This document shows positions 24,207-34,235 of a DNA stretch of 64,000 nt, piece after piece. The position numbers and the translations under genes were made by a program. The notes beneath the pieces are model-generated. The model was not told where the DNA came from, ran no database searches, and saw only the letters and a program-made list of their open reading frames with translations. Origin of the DNA: Alphaproteobacteria bacterium. GTDB lineage: Bacteria > Pseudomonadota > Alphaproteobacteria > Caulobacterales > Hyphomonadaceae. The number at the start of each line of letters is the position of its first letter. Position 1 is the first letter of the stretch. The stretch is from assembly GCA_018222605.1 (NCBI GenBank), contig JAAEZZ010000012.1, positions 62,001 through 126,000 on the forward strand, read 5' to 3'.

Positions 24207-25103
24207 TCAATTGGCACGGCAAGTCTCAATGAAGGCCCGCAAAGGGGTGGGTGTGAGGCGGCTAGGATAGTATAAACGCGGCCCCTCTTGATGGCACCAG
24301 CAATCTGCGAGGACCGGAACAAGGGTTCCAGCCGCAAAGTCATCTTCAAGCCAATTGCGGAACATCCCGATAATGCCTAATCCGGCCCGGGCATAACTCA
24401 GCCCGGTGTTCATGGCGTTCACGCTGATCGTAAGCCGCGTGACCGGTTCCACTCTGATCGTCTCATCCCCGTTTTTCAGCATCCATGGCAGAAGTGGTCC
24501 ACCATGAAACCGATATCGGATCGCGTCGTGAAGTGTCAGCTCACCAGGGCTCTGCGGGCAGCCTCGCTCCTCCAGATAGGCAGGCGCCGCCGCCAGCGCG
24601 ATCTGCTGGACGTACGGGCCGATGGGAATGGAGACCATGTCCTTTTCCAAAGAGGCGCCATACCGGATGCCTGCATCGCATCCCGACGCGACGATATCGA
24701 CCAGGTCGTTCTCGACCACGATCTCGACCTCCACCTCAGGATGTTTGCGCTGAAATTTCGTAAGAATAGGAGGCAGGATATCCGGCATGACAGCGCCGGG
24801 AACGTTCAGCTTCAACCGACCCCTTACCCGACCTGTGGAATTCGCCGTTTCTATACAGGCCTGGTCCACCTCGGCCAAAAGTGGAGCAATGCGGTCTGCC
24901 AAGGCACGTCCCTGTTCAGTGGCTCGGACGCTTCGCGTTGTGCGCACGAGAAGCGGCGCACCGAGTTTGGCCTCGATCCGCGATACTGTGGTGCTGACCT
25001 TCGAAGGCGCGACGCCCAGACGTTTGGCCGCCGCTCGGAAGCCGCCTTCGTTGAGAACCGCTAGAAACACCCGGAGATCATTCGGCGGAACATTGTTCTT
25101 CAT
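24207..25103 (-). CDS. LysR-family transcriptional regulator
   Basis: A 298-residue regulator. The N-terminal winged helix-turn-helix is FLAVLNEGGFRAAAKRLGVA followed by PSKVSTTVSRIEAKLGAPLL (about 10-55). The substrate-binding domain spans about 95-295. The frame extends to 25139, but the ATG at 25103 gives the usual short N-terminus before the helix-turn-helix. It is divergent from the NAD(P)-binding oxidoreductase gene 122 bp away. That is the classic layout of a LysR regulator controlling its neighbour. Confidence 0.88.
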   Translation of the reverse strand: MKNNVPPNDLRVFLAVLNEGGFRAAAKRLGVAPSKVSTTVSRIEAKLGAPLLVRTTRSVRATEQGRALADRIAPLLAEVDQACIETANSTGRVRGRLKLNVPGAVMPDILPPILTKFQRKHPEVEVEIVVENDLVDIVASGCDAGIRYGASLEKDMVSIPIGPYVQQIALAAAPAYLEERGCPQSPGELTLHDAIRYRFHGGPLLPWMLKNGDETIRVEPVTRLTISVNAMNTGLSYARAGLGIIGMFRNWLEDDFAAGTLVPVLADCWCHQEGPRLYYPSRLTPTPLRAFIETCRAN

Positions 25104-25225
25104 GAAGAACAACTTATTCCAAATTCTGCGGATTATCAAAGGTTGGGAGAACAGTCAGTCTAGATTCCAAGCCCACAATCAGGTGGCGCAGCTCGCCCCG
25201 ATACACACTTTGAGGAGACCAATTC

Positions 25226-26089
25226 GTGTTGATCGTTACAGGTGCCTCCGGCCAACTCGGCCGCAAGATCATCGACAATCTATTACTGCATACACCCGCC
25301 GAACGCATCGGCGTCAGCGTCCGCGATCCCGCGAGAGTCGCGGATCTTTCAGCGCTTGGCGTCCGGGTGCGCCGGGGGGATTACGACCATCCCGAGAGCC
25401 TAGTCCATGCCTGGGAGGGGGCGGAACGCCTGCTGCTTGTTTCCTCAAACGCCGCTGCGACGGGAGGCGATCCGTTGAAGCAGCACGCTGCGGCGCTGGC
25501 GGCGGCGCGTGAGGTTGAAGTCAAACGGGTCCTCTACACGAGTCAGGTGTCCAGCTCTGCAACCTCTCATTTCCCGCCCGGCCGAGATCATGCCGCCACG
25601 GAGAAAATGCTGGCGGAATCAGGTCTGGCCTGGACCGCCTTACGCCACGGTTTCTACGCGGCAAGCGCGCTCATGATGAATGCCCGTGGCTTGGAAGCGG
25701 GGACAATTGCTGCGCCACAGGACGGCAAAGTCGCTTGGACGACTCATAACGATTTGGCCGCCATCGACGCCGCCCTGCTGGCAGGGGTCGAAGTGATCGA
25801 CGGCCCGACGCCGCCGCTCACTGGCGGCGAGGCGCTGGACCTTGCCGATCTTGCACGCTTGGCGAGTGTGATCACGGGCAAAGCGATTTCCCGAACATTC
25901 ATTAGCGAGAAGGAGATGGAAGCGAATGCCCAAAGGAGCAACGTTCCCGAAGGCTCCGTAGCAGTCATGCTCGGATACTATCGTGCAGCACGAGCGGGCG
26001 AATTCGAAACCGTTGATCCGACGCTTGGCAAGATCCTTGGTCGCGCGCCGGAGAGTATGCACGTCTTTCTGAAGGCAAACCTGAGGTGA
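25226..26089 (+). CDS. NmrA/YtfG-like NAD(P)H-dependent quinone reductase or nucleoside-diphosphate-sugar epimerase family protein
   Basis: A 287-residue Rossmann-fold protein. The N-terminal dinucleotide-binding motif is VTGASGQLGRKI (residues 4-15), and an LYTSQVSSS segment follows near 105. The absence of the YxxxK pair of classical short-chain dehydrogenases and the overall pattern resemble NmrA-like/QOR2 proteins, which reduce quinones or sense NAD(P). A GAGGAG site precedes the GTG start at 25226. It is divergently transcribed from the LysR gene and is its likely target. Confidence 0.75.
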   Translation: MLIVTGASGQLGRKIIDNLLLHTPAERIGVSVRDPARVADLSALGVRVRRGDYDHPESLVHAWEGAERLLLVSSNAAATGGDPLKQHAAALAAAREVEVKRVLYTSQVSSSATSHFPPGRDHAATEKMLAESGLAWTALRHGFYAASALMMNARGLEAGTIAAPQDGKVAWTTHNDLAAIDAALLAGVEVIDGPTPPLTGGEALDLADLARLASVITGKAISRTFISEKEMEANAQRSNVPEGSVAVMLGYYRAARAGEFETVDPTLGKILGRAPESMHVFLKANLR

Positions 26090-26400
26090 ATTTGGTGTTG
26101 GCTTCAGCCTCATTACGACGAACAGGAATGTCCGCGTAGCGAACTCCGCCAGGTAAGGCGCGTGATCATCGACTGAGCGTCAGTCGAGCGAGTTGGGAAA
26201 CCCTATCGCGCAATTGTGTAGCGGCGGCCCAGTTGGCGCTCAGCGCTATCGTTTCCGCTGCTACTGAGAGCCTGATTTTCCTGTCGACGCGGGGCGATAG
26301 CCTTCGCCTCAAGAGCGCCCTGACTGGGAGCTAGCGAGCAAAGAGAGATTAACAGTCGCCAGGGCAAACAGGTTCTATCTACCCGCTTCCCGGCGCGCCC
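26090..26400. other. Intergenic region with a short inverted repeat
   Basis: No gene can be supported in these 311 bp. The one structured element is a perfect inverted repeat, TCGACTGA-GCG-TCAGTCGA (26169-26187). It lies 80 bp after the oxidoreductase stop and lacks a T-run, so it may be a regulatory site or a weak terminator. Confidence 0.4.
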
Positions 26401-26883
26401 TTATTTCTCTGTTTGGTCGAGTTCGCCTATGTCGAGCACGGGGGCGGCGTCCAGGGTTTCGGCGTCGAGCAGGGTGACGGCGTGTTCCAGGGCGGAAACG
26501 AGCATGGATTGCTGCCAGTCCGGCAAGATGTCGAAGCGTTTGGAGAATGTCTTGTGCAGCGGATCAGGAGCTTCAGCGAGAGCGGCCTGACCGGGTGGCA
26601 ACAGACGCAGCCAGACGCGGCGGCGGTCGGTATCACAGCGCCACCGCGCAATCATTCCGCGCGCTTCCAATTTGTCGATAAGGCTGGTTATTGTGGCATG
26701 CTTAAGCTGTGTCGCCTCTGCCACATGGCCTGCGGACAGGTCTTCGCCTTCTGCCAGCATGCGCAAGACGGTCAATTGCGAGGGCGTCAGCCCGGCTGTC
26801 TGGGCCAGCCGTTTTGAGGCTATCTCTGTCATGCGCTGAATCTTGCGCAGGGCGGTGAGGGCGTCATCTGATCGTGAGGTCAC
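26401..26883 (-). CDS. MarR-family transcriptional regulator
   Basis: A 160-residue winged-helix regulator. The DNA-binding region is about 30-100: LTPSQLTVLRMLAEGEDLSA, then HVAEATQLKHATITSLIDKL and the wing RWRCDTDRRRVWLRLL. It starts with GTG at 26883. It lies 11 bp downstream of the TPR-sulfotransferase gene stop on the same strand, so the two are probably co-transcribed. The ligand and targets are unknown. Confidence 0.85.
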   Translation of the reverse strand: MTSRSDDALTALRKIQRMTEIASKRLAQTAGLTPSQLTVLRMLAEGEDLSAGHVAEATQLKHATITSLIDKLEARGMIARWRCDTDRRRVWLRLLPPGQAALAEAPDPLHKTFSKRFDILPDWQQSMLVSALEHAVTLLDAETLDAAPVLDIGELDQTEK

Positions 26884-26894
26884 ACGCGCGAACC

Positions 26895-28886
26895 TTATTG
26901 GGGCGCGAGGTCTGGCCCCAGCGCGGCTTTCAATGGCTCCAGATGTGCCTCATAGGGGCGCCATTGTTCAAGTCCGCTTTTGTTGATGGGGCGTCGCACC
27001 TGTTCGGAACTGGCTGTGCGCACAGCCCGGTCTGTCTTGTGGAAGTCGACACAGGCCGCATCGAAGGGCAGGCCGCAATAGTCCAGAATGCGCCGCACCT
27101 GGCTTTCCAGATCATCCAGTACGTCTTCATGCTGAACCCTCAGAATGCGGTCTTCCGGCAAGACGCGGTCCCAATGGTCCATCAGATCGACATAGCCGCG
27201 ATAATAATGGCCGATGTCATCCAGGCTGTAGGTGAACTCCTGCCCTTCCGCAAAGAGCTGTTTATAGCCAGACCAACAGCAATCCATCGGGTTACGTCGG
27301 GCATCGATGATCCTGGCATTTGGCAGGATAAGATGAATCAGGCCGATATGGCGGAAATTGTTCGGCATCTTGTCTGTGAAGAAGGGCGCCCCCTGCCGGT
27401 GGATACGGGTCGTTTCGATATATTCCTCACCCAGCGCTTTCAAATCCTTCGCAGACAATTCGTGCAGGACGCGGGGATAGCGCTCGCGATCCGTCAGCTG
27501 TTTCCGACCGCGAAGGCGATGTGCCAGTGACAGGATGTTCGGCAGTTCCAGCGTACCATCCACCTGAGGGTGGGAAGCGAGGACCTGCTCGATCAGGGTG
27601 GAGCCTGCGCGGGGCAGCCCCAGAATGAAGATCGGGTCCGGGGCTGGACACCCCTTACCACTCTGAGCCTTAAAAAGATCCTGTGTGCAGATGGATTTCT
27701 GTAAGTCGAACTCTGCCTGCATCTGCTCGGTGGTGTAGCGCACGGTTTGATGTTTCAGCGCGTTGCCCAACGCATAAGCTTCAAAGGCCTTATTATGGTT
27801 CTTGCGGTCTTCATGCGCCTTGCCCAGCGCAAAGGCGATGTGAATGCGGGACATGTGGTCAATATCAGGCGAGGCGGCTTGCGCCTCCATGCGCGTCAGT
27901 TCCTCTTCGCTGAAAGCATAGGTCTTCAGATTTGCAAGGCCATACCAGGCGTCGCCTTGCCCCGGAGCAACTTTCGTCGCCGCGCGGTAGGAGGCAATGG
28001 CATCTTCCGTACGGCCATAGGTTTTCAGGGCATGTCCGCGGGAGACCAGTGTCGCCGGGTCTTCCGGTAAGGCTTTCAGGATACGGTCAAAATAGTCGAG
28101 TGCGGTTTCATAATCACCCGCCTGCATACTTTCGATGGCGTAGTGCGATTGGAAGACGGGATTGCCCGGCTCCCGGGCCATCAGGATCTTTGCCTGCTCC
28201 AGCGCGTCTGAGAATTTCTGCCGTTTGCGCAGCACCTGAATATAGTCGAGCCGCAGCTGGATATTGTCGGGATCCAGCTCGACGGCGCTTTCGAGAAGGA
28301 ATTCTGCGTCTTCCTGCACCCCAAGGCGCGTACCGATATCGGCAAGCAGGCGCATACCCTCCACATGGGTCGGGTTCTTGCGCAGGAATGCGCGGGCGAT
28401 TTCCTCTGCCCGGAAGACGCGCCCCTCATGGATGTGGTTCGTCACCGCCAGCAATTCGCGTGGCAGGCCCTGAAGCCGCACGGCCTGAGCTTTTGCATTT
28501 GTTGCCGCCTCCACGCGGCCGGCCTGGTCATTCAGTTCTGCCTGCGCTGTCCAGCTGGCGATGAGGGAAGGATTGTAGCGTGTGGCGCGCTCGAACGCAG
28601 CCAGAGCGCCAGGGGCATCACCCAGCTTGCGCCGAAGGTGCCCCTCTTCCTGATAGGCCCGGCCATAATCCGGTGACGCCGCTTTCAATTCCGCAAGACG
28701 GTCAAACGCATCATCATGCCGGTTCTCATAGCGCGCGCAGACCGCCGCCATATAGAGCGCGTCCCGGTGTCCCGGATGGCCGGCAAGCACATCTGCCGTG
28801 ATCTGTCTGGCCCTGGCAAAATCTCCGGCCTGCATGGCCTTTTGTGCCTGACGAAGATCGGTTTCCGGATCAGTTGCAGCGGTCAT
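26895..28886 (-). CDS. TPR-repeat sulfotransferase family protein (paralog 1)
   Basis: A 663-residue cytoplasmic protein. Residues 1 to about 370 are tetratricopeptide repeats (for example GDFARARQITADVLAGHPGH). The C-terminal sulfotransferase domain has the 5'-phosphosulfate loop FILGLPRAGSTLIEQ near 415 and the 3'-phosphate motif ARRNPMDCCWSGYKQLF near 555. The family transfers sulfate from PAPS to a carbohydrate or protein acceptor; the acceptor here is unknown. A close paralog lies at 36842-38824. It may form an operon with the downstream MarR gene. Confidence 0.85.
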   Translation of the reverse strand: MTAATDPETDLRQAQKAMQAGDFARARQITADVLAGHPGHRDALYMAAVCARYENRHDDAFDRLAELKAASPDYGRAYQEEGHLRRKLGDAPGALAAFERATRYNPSLIASWTAQAELNDQAGRVEAATNAKAQAVRLQGLPRELLAVTNHIHEGRVFRAEEIARAFLRKNPTHVEGMRLLADIGTRLGVQEDAEFLLESAVELDPDNIQLRLDYIQVLRKRQKFSDALEQAKILMAREPGNPVFQSHYAIESMQAGDYETALDYFDRILKALPEDPATLVSRGHALKTYGRTEDAIASYRAATKVAPGQGDAWYGLANLKTYAFSEEELTRMEAQAASPDIDHMSRIHIAFALGKAHEDRKNHNKAFEAYALGNALKHQTVRYTTEQMQAEFDLQKSICTQDLFKAQSGKGCPAPDPIFILGLPRAGSTLIEQVLASHPQVDGTLELPNILSLAHRLRGRKQLTDRERYPRVLHELSAKDLKALGEEYIETTRIHRQGAPFFTDKMPNNFRHIGLIHLILPNARIIDARRNPMDCCWSGYKQLFAEGQEFTYSLDDIGHYYRGYVDLMDHWDRVLPEDRILRVQHEDVLDDLESQVRRILDYCGLPFDAACVDFHKTDRAVRTASSEQVRRPINKSGLEQWRPYEAHLEPLKAALGPDLAPQ

Positions 28887-28912
28887 CAGCTAATCATACG
28901 CTCCCATGAATG

Positions 28913-28946
28913 AAAAAACAGCGCCCTGAAGCTGTCAGGACGCTGT
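28913..28946 (-). terminator. Terminator of the TonB-dependent receptor gene
   Basis: On the minus strand a 12-bp stem with one mismatch (ACAGCGTCCTGA / TCAGGGCGCTGT) around five bases is followed by a run of T (six A on the plus strand, 28913-28918). It lies about 25 bp beyond the receptor stop codon. Confidence 0.8.
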
Positions 28947-28969
28947 CGTTGGATCAAGTCGTGTCTGAC

Positions 28970-31546
28970 TTAGTAGCTGTAGGACACACGGACGCCAATC
29001 GTCCGGGGCCGCATTGGGGTGACCCGCTCGCGATCGAAAATGAAGTTGCCACCAAGTTCGGCATACTCATTTGTCAGATTCTTCACGTAGAGTTCGGCGC
29101 CCCAATTATCGGCCGTAACACCCAGCGTACCACCGAGCGTCACATAGCCATCAAGCTCCATCTTGTTGATCTCGATGACATCCGTGTAGGAGCTGTCGGA
29201 GAACACAAGCTGCGGCATGACGTGAGCCGTTAGGCGCTGGCCTGCGATTTCCTGTTCAAGATCCCATTCATACCGGACGCGCACATTGCCCTGATAGGCA
29301 GGTGCGAAGGCGAGTTCTCCGCCCTCAACCACATCATCAGTTGGAACTAGAACCTCCGTGATCTCCGTGTCGAGCAAGGAGAAGGCACCCGCCACGGTCA
29401 GACCATCGACCGATGCCGGTGCCCACGTGAAGTCGCCCTCAAGGCCCCGAATTTCTGCATTTGCAGCATTGTCGGAATAGAACAGGTTCACGATGGACGG
29501 ATCAAAAATGGTCGTCTGAAGCCCGTCGATTTCCACGAAAAAGGCTGAGCCGTTGAAGCGCAGGGAATTGTCGAACAGTTCGGTCTTCCAGCCGAGTTCG
29601 TAATTCTTCACTTCATCCGTATCTACGGCGTAAGGCACGACATAATTGCCCGGGCCTTGAGTGCCGCCGGGACGATTCAAGAGGCCCGCGCGGAAGCCTT
29701 CGGAATATGTTGCATAGAACAGAAGGTCATCCGTTGGCGTCCATTCTCCAGTCGCCTTCATGATCACGCCATCCGTGGCTGCCTTGTCAGGTGCCTCTTC
29801 GGGACCATCCGGGCCGTACAGCCAGGAGATGTTTGTGCCGAACACCTGTTGGTCGCTTTCGGTGAACAAATTGTAGAAGGAAGAGTTGGCGCTGCCTTCA
29901 AGGTCCACTTCCACATCATAATACCGCGCGCCCAGTGTCAGGGCGAACTGATCCGTAATGTCGAATGTGGTCTCACCAAAGATGCCAACCTGCTTGTCGG
30001 TACGCAACACGTCATTACGGAAGCCAACACCCTCCGGGAATGGGCCGGGATCGCTGTAATAGCCGGGATAGGCATCACCGATCTGACCTGTCACGTCCGT
30101 ATTGGTCAGCGGATAGTTCGGCGCAAATCCTACAGTTCCGTCCGTATACTCCACATAGGCTACGCCCGGATAGACATAGTCATTGCGCTCTGCCAGTTCG
30201 AGGTCGCTATAGAAGGCCCCAAAAGTTGCGCGCCAACGATACTCATCCGGTGTGTTGAAGCGCAGCTCGTGCGTCTGAACCTTGGTCTCGCTGTGAGAGT
30301 TTACAGAAAGGTTCGGCGCATAGCACGTACCGGCCGGGTCTGCACCCGCAGCCGGATAGGTCACGGAGTAGTCACAGATATAGTAAGGCAGGTATTGGCC
30401 AACGAACAGGTAATCTGAATAATCGACGACCTGATCTGTTGTACGCTCCGTATACGCGCCTGTGTAAAGGGCTTCCAGCGCGCCAATGCGGCCTTCGAGG
30501 GTCCAGGCCGTATTGTGGAACTTGTCTTCAATGCTTTCCGGTGTGAAGCGAACGATGTCGTAATCGTCCAGCTCCGGATCTGCTGCAAAGACCCCCTCGG
30601 CGTCAATTTTTTGTTGGGAGTGAGAGAGCAGAAGATCCCACTCTTCGTTGATGCGATACATGCCGCTAAGGCGGAAGCCCTGATAGGTCGTATCATTGAT
30701 GTCATTCTCGGCGATGTTGCCATTGTTCGCCGCGATGAAATTCACATTGGACAGGTCTGCCCCGGCCTGAAAACCAGCGCGCTGGGCATTCACCGGTACG
30801 CCATTTGCGCGAACCGTGCTTTCCGGACGAAACCGCGCGGAGTCTTCAACGGTCAGGATGCCGCCGACATTATCAATATAGCCGCCTTGGGTGTCGTTAT
30901 AGACGACGCCGCGCAAGGCCAACTTGTCATTGACCGGCACATTGATCATCGCTTCGACGCTGTTGCTCATTTCACCGCCTTCGGTGAAGGCGGTCGATGC
31001 CTTGAAGTTCGCATCAAAGCCGTCAAAGGACGGCTTGTTCGTGATCATCCGCACCGTGCCTGCCTGGGAGCTGGCCCCGAACAGCGTGCCCTGCGGCCCG
31101 GACAGGACTTCAACGCGCTCAATATCTGCGGCGTACACGTCCAGATTCCGGCCGGGCTGGGCCAGCGGCTGTTCATCCAGATAGAAGCTGACATTGGGGG
31201 CCAGGCCAGCCACGCCCGCGACGGTCAGGTTCGGAGTTGTGGAGGCCAGACCGCGAATATAGATCGTGTTCTGGCCCGGGCCTGAACCACCGGCAGTAAC
31301 GCCGGGCATCTGGACGAGGTAATCGGTGAAGTTCTTCACGCCGAGCTGTTCGAGCTCTTGCGAGTCCAGAGCTGTCACGGTGACAGGGACATCCTGCGCG
31401 CTCTCGGTTCTCTTGGTTGCGGTGATGGTTACGGTTTTCAGGCGTTTGGCTTTGGCCGGTGCTGGCTGAGCCTCTTGCGCCAGCATTGGCGGCGCAATGA
31501 GCCCGGCAACCGCAATCAGCGATGCACTACACATTAATTTGTTCAT
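28970..31546 (-). CDS. TonB-dependent outer-membrane receptor
   Basis: An 858-residue receptor with a signal peptide (MNKLMCSASLIAVAGLIAPP, cleavage after MLAQ). A TonB-box-like strand follows (KTVTITATKR), then a plug domain (about 60-170, with QDVPVTVTALDSQEL and IYIRGLASTTPN). A long beta-barrel ends in the typical aromatic terminus VRVSYSY. Such receptors import siderophores, vitamins or carbohydrates using TonB energy; the ligand cannot be read. The frame extends to 31672, but the ATG at 31546 begins the signal peptide and follows an AAGGGAAG site. It stands alone, with a terminator downstream. Confidence 0.92.
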   Translation of the reverse strand: MNKLMCSASLIAVAGLIAPPMLAQEAQPAPAKAKRLKTVTITATKRTESAQDVPVTVTALDSQELEQLGVKNFTDYLVQMPGVTAGGSGPGQNTIYIRGLASTTPNLTVAGVAGLAPNVSFYLDEQPLAQPGRNLDVYAADIERVEVLSGPQGTLFGASSQAGTVRMITNKPSFDGFDANFKASTAFTEGGEMSNSVEAMINVPVNDKLALRGVVYNDTQGGYIDNVGGILTVEDSARFRPESTVRANGVPVNAQRAGFQAGADLSNVNFIAANNGNIAENDINDTTYQGFRLSGMYRINEEWDLLLSHSQQKIDAEGVFAADPELDDYDIVRFTPESIEDKFHNTAWTLEGRIGALEALYTGAYTERTTDQVVDYSDYLFVGQYLPYYICDYSVTYPAAGADPAGTCYAPNLSVNSHSETKVQTHELRFNTPDEYRWRATFGAFYSDLELAERNDYVYPGVAYVEYTDGTVGFAPNYPLTNTDVTGQIGDAYPGYYSDPGPFPEGVGFRNDVLRTDKQVGIFGETTFDITDQFALTLGARYYDVEVDLEGSANSSFYNLFTESDQQVFGTNISWLYGPDGPEEAPDKAATDGVIMKATGEWTPTDDLLFYATYSEGFRAGLLNRPGGTQGPGNYVVPYAVDTDEVKNYELGWKTELFDNSLRFNGSAFFVEIDGLQTTIFDPSIVNLFYSDNAANAEIRGLEGDFTWAPASVDGLTVAGAFSLLDTEITEVLVPTDDVVEGGELAFAPAYQGNVRVRYEWDLEQEIAGQRLTAHVMPQLVFSDSSYTDVIEINKMELDGYVTLGGTLGVTADNWGAELYVKNLTNEYAELGGNFIFDRERVTPMRPRTIGVRVSYSY

Positions 31547-31672
31547 TTGTCTTCCCTTTGGGGCGGCTCCAGCCATGCAGCGCCAGCCGACAGGCGCATG
31601 AGAATCATGGCTGCTCGATAGGTGTCGGGCTATACATTTCTTTCGATTACAGAAAGGTTTAGTCCACCACAT

Positions 31673-32120
<448 letters not shown>

Positions 32121-32165
32121 TAGTCTTTTTTCGTCTCCTCTTTATCGCCCACCCCCTTGACATCA

Positions 32166-32207
32166 GCCTTCGGAGGGCAGCGCTCTATCCAGCTGAGCTA
32201 TGGGTGC
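32166..32207 (-). pseudogene. Truncated tRNA-Arg copy (5' half only)
   Basis: On the minus strand, GCACCCATAGCTCAGCTGG and the following bases to GGGCTGATG repeat the acceptor 5' strand, D-arm and anticodon arm of a tRNA-Arg with loop CTCCGAA. The variable region, T-arm and 3' acceptor strand are missing. It lies 136 bp upstream of the intact gene on the same strand. It cannot fold as a tRNA and is probably the residue of a duplication or insertion. Confidence 0.8.
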
Positions 32208-32340
32208 TGAGCCGTGCGTCGTCTTTAGGGCAAGCTGGCGGGGCGTGCAACGCCGGAGTGCGGTTTGTACAGCGTGGGCGATTTGCTTGCCGGGGCAGGT
32301 AGGCTAGGTCTGTCAAAGGCAATCATTTCAGGAGCCGTTC

Positions 32341-33360
32341 ATGCGCGTGTTTTCAAGATGTCTGACAGGTATTGCGGCCTGTGCATTCCTGGCCCTGGTG
32401 GCGTGCGGGCAAGGCGATACGCCGGTCTCTGACGAAAAGCCCACCTCTGTGGTTGAAGCACAGGAAGCGGCCGCGAGAGCCGAAGCGCTTGAGGCGCAGA
32501 AAGCCGCCTATGAGGCCGCGCTGGCAGAGGCGAAAGCATCGCGCGGCTCTGGTGAACCAGCGCTCTGGACCTTGCGGGATGAAGACACAACGCTCTACAT
32601 TATGGGCACCGTGCATCTGCTGCGGCCAGACTTGAAATGGCGTAGTGATGCCATCGATACTGCCTTGGAAGAGGCGGATACGGTGGTCTTCGAGGCTGAT
32701 GTTACCAGCCAGCAGGCTGCATCAGAGATGATGCGCTTCATTTCCAGCAAGGGCATGTTTACCGACGGGCGCCAGCTGACCAGTTTGCTGAGCGAGGTCG
32801 AACAGGCGGAGTTGCAGAAAGCGCTGGACCATCTCGGTTTGCCGCTCGGCGCAGTTCAACCGATGAAGCCATGGTGGGCCGCAGTGAACCTCTCTGTGAT
32901 GCAGATCCAGCAGGAAGGTTTCGATCCAAATTCCGGCGTCGAGAAAGTCATTGAGCTAGAAGCCGTCGCGGACGGGAAGTCCTTTGCCTATCTGGAAACC
33001 ATCGACGAACAGTTAGGCCGCCTGGCTGGCATGCCTGAGGATGAACAGGTCGATTTCCTGATCGGCTCGGCTGAGTCCATCAAAGAGGGCGCAGATGTGC
33101 TCGACGTGCTGGTTTCGGAATGGGCGGACGGGGATGTGCATGGCATCGGCCTGTTAATGGCCAATCCCGGCATGATCGGGTCGGATGAAGTGTATGACGC
33201 GCTTCTGAAGTCGCGCAATGAGGACTGGGTCGGCAAGATCGAAGCCATGCTGGACGAGCCCGGCACGCGGCTGATTGCGGTTGGGGCAGGGCATTTGGCC
33301 GGTGAGGACAGCGTCATCAAATTGCTGGAGCAGGAAGGTTATGAAGTCTCCGGGCCATAG
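32341..33360 (+). CDS. TraB/GumN family lipoprotein
   Basis: A 339-residue protein. It starts with a lipoprotein signal (LALVACG, lipobox cysteine at residue 22) and an Ala/Glu-rich linker to about 60. The TraB/GumN domain follows, with its two conserved motifs: MGTVHLL near 90 and AVGAGHLAGEDS near 320. The family is related to erythromycin-esterase-like/metallopeptidase-like proteins, with poorly defined activity. The protein is probably membrane-anchored in the periplasm. It is convergent with the HisN-like gene. Confidence 0.85.
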   Translation: MRVFSRCLTGIAACAFLALVACGQGDTPVSDEKPTSVVEAQEAAARAEALEAQKAAYEAALAEAKASRGSGEPALWTLRDEDTTLYIMGTVHLLRPDLKWRSDAIDTALEEADTVVFEADVTSQQAASEMMRFISSKGMFTDGRQLTSLLSEVEQAELQKALDHLGLPLGAVQPMKPWWAAVNLSVMQIQQEGFDPNSGVEKVIELEAVADGKSFAYLETIDEQLGRLAGMPEDEQVDFLIGSAESIKEGADVLDVLVSEWADGDVHGIGLLMANPGMIGSDEVYDALLKSRNEDWVGKIEAMLDEPGTRLIAVGAGHLAGEDSVIKLLEQEGYEVSGP

Positions 33361-33386
33361 GTCCGGGCTTCCACTTTCCTGCAATC

Positions 33387-34202
33387 TTACAGCGTATCCG
33401 CCGACCGCCGCAGGGCCAGCAAGGCCTGATCCAGAATTTCTTCGCTCGCGCAGCAGACAATCTGGCCGCCGAGCTTTGGCGTGTTGCCGCGCCAGTCTGT
33501 CGCCAGGCCGCCTGCGCCGCGCACGACCGGGATCAGCGCCGCCACATCCCAGGCTTTCAGGCCGCTCTCTGCGACCAGATCAATCGTTCCGGCTGCAAGC
33601 CGGGCATAGGCATAAGCGTCCAGGCCATATCGCGTCAGCCTGGCGGCGGCGCGCAAATGGGTCCATGCGCCCTGTTCTGCTGGCGTAAGAATGAAGGGAT
33701 CTGTCGTTGAAATGACGGCCTGGCGAAGGTCCTTGCAGTCCGACACATTCAGCATTCCGGTCTGCCCGTCTTTCTGTATCGCGGCGCCGCCTGGCCAGCC
33801 CAGATAGCGCTCGCCCAGAACGGGCTGGTCAATAATGCCGATCAGCGGTGTGCCTTCCGCATCGCAAAGCGCGATCAATGTGGTCCAGGAGGGCAAACCG
33901 GCCACAAAGGCGCGGGTGCCATCAATCGGGTCCAGCAGCCATTTCAGGCCATTGTCGGAGGGTTTCGCCGGGAACTCTTCGCCGGTGATGCCATAGGCCG
34001 GGCGTTCGGCGGCAATCAGGGCCCGCATGGTTTCTTCTGCTGCGCGGTCTGCGACCGTAACGGGGTCGAAATCAGATTGAGGCAAGGCCTTGTTGTCGAT
34101 CGCTGTCAGCGCACGAAAATGCGGCCTGATCGCTGACCAGGCCGCGTCCGCAAGTTTGCCTGCGAAGGCAAGATCTTCATCAATGGAGAAAGAAGCAGTC
34201 AT
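33387..34202 (-). CDS. hisN: Inositol monophosphatase family protein, histidinol-phosphatase HisN-like
   Basis: A 271-residue enzyme with the metal-binding signatures of the family: GEEFP near 75, LDPIDGTRAF near 90-99, and KAWDVAALIPVVRGAGG near 217-233. HisN-type members remove phosphate from L-histidinol phosphate, completing a step of histidine synthesis. Inositol-1-phosphate or PAP phosphatase activity is the alternative. It follows the XRE regulator gene on the same strand by 33 bp. The mmgR/suhB-type RNA upstream of that regulator fits the known association of this RNA with a suhB-like gene neighbourhood. Confidence 0.78.
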   Translation of the reverse strand: MTASFSIDEDLAFAGKLADAAWSAIRPHFRALTAIDNKALPQSDFDPVTVADRAAEETMRALIAAERPAYGITGEEFPAKPSDNGLKWLLDPIDGTRAFVAGLPSWTTLIALCDAEGTPLIGIIDQPVLGERYLGWPGGAAIQKDGQTGMLNVSDCKDLRQAVISTTDPFILTPAEQGAWTHLRAAARLTRYGLDAYAYARLAAGTIDLVAESGLKAWDVAALIPVVRGAGGLATDWRGNTPKLGGQIVCCASEEILDQALLALRRSADTL

Positions 34203-34235
34203 CCGGGCAGGGCTTGCCTTGCCCGGCGGCCAGCG

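Noticed and set aside
29657-31285. Two plus-strand frames of 253 and 256 residues opposite the TonB receptor gene
   Set aside because: They are shadows of the receptor frame; no start site or domain supports them.
32166-32207. A second functional tRNA-Arg
   Set aside because: The T-arm and 3' acceptor strand are missing, so no cloverleaf forms.
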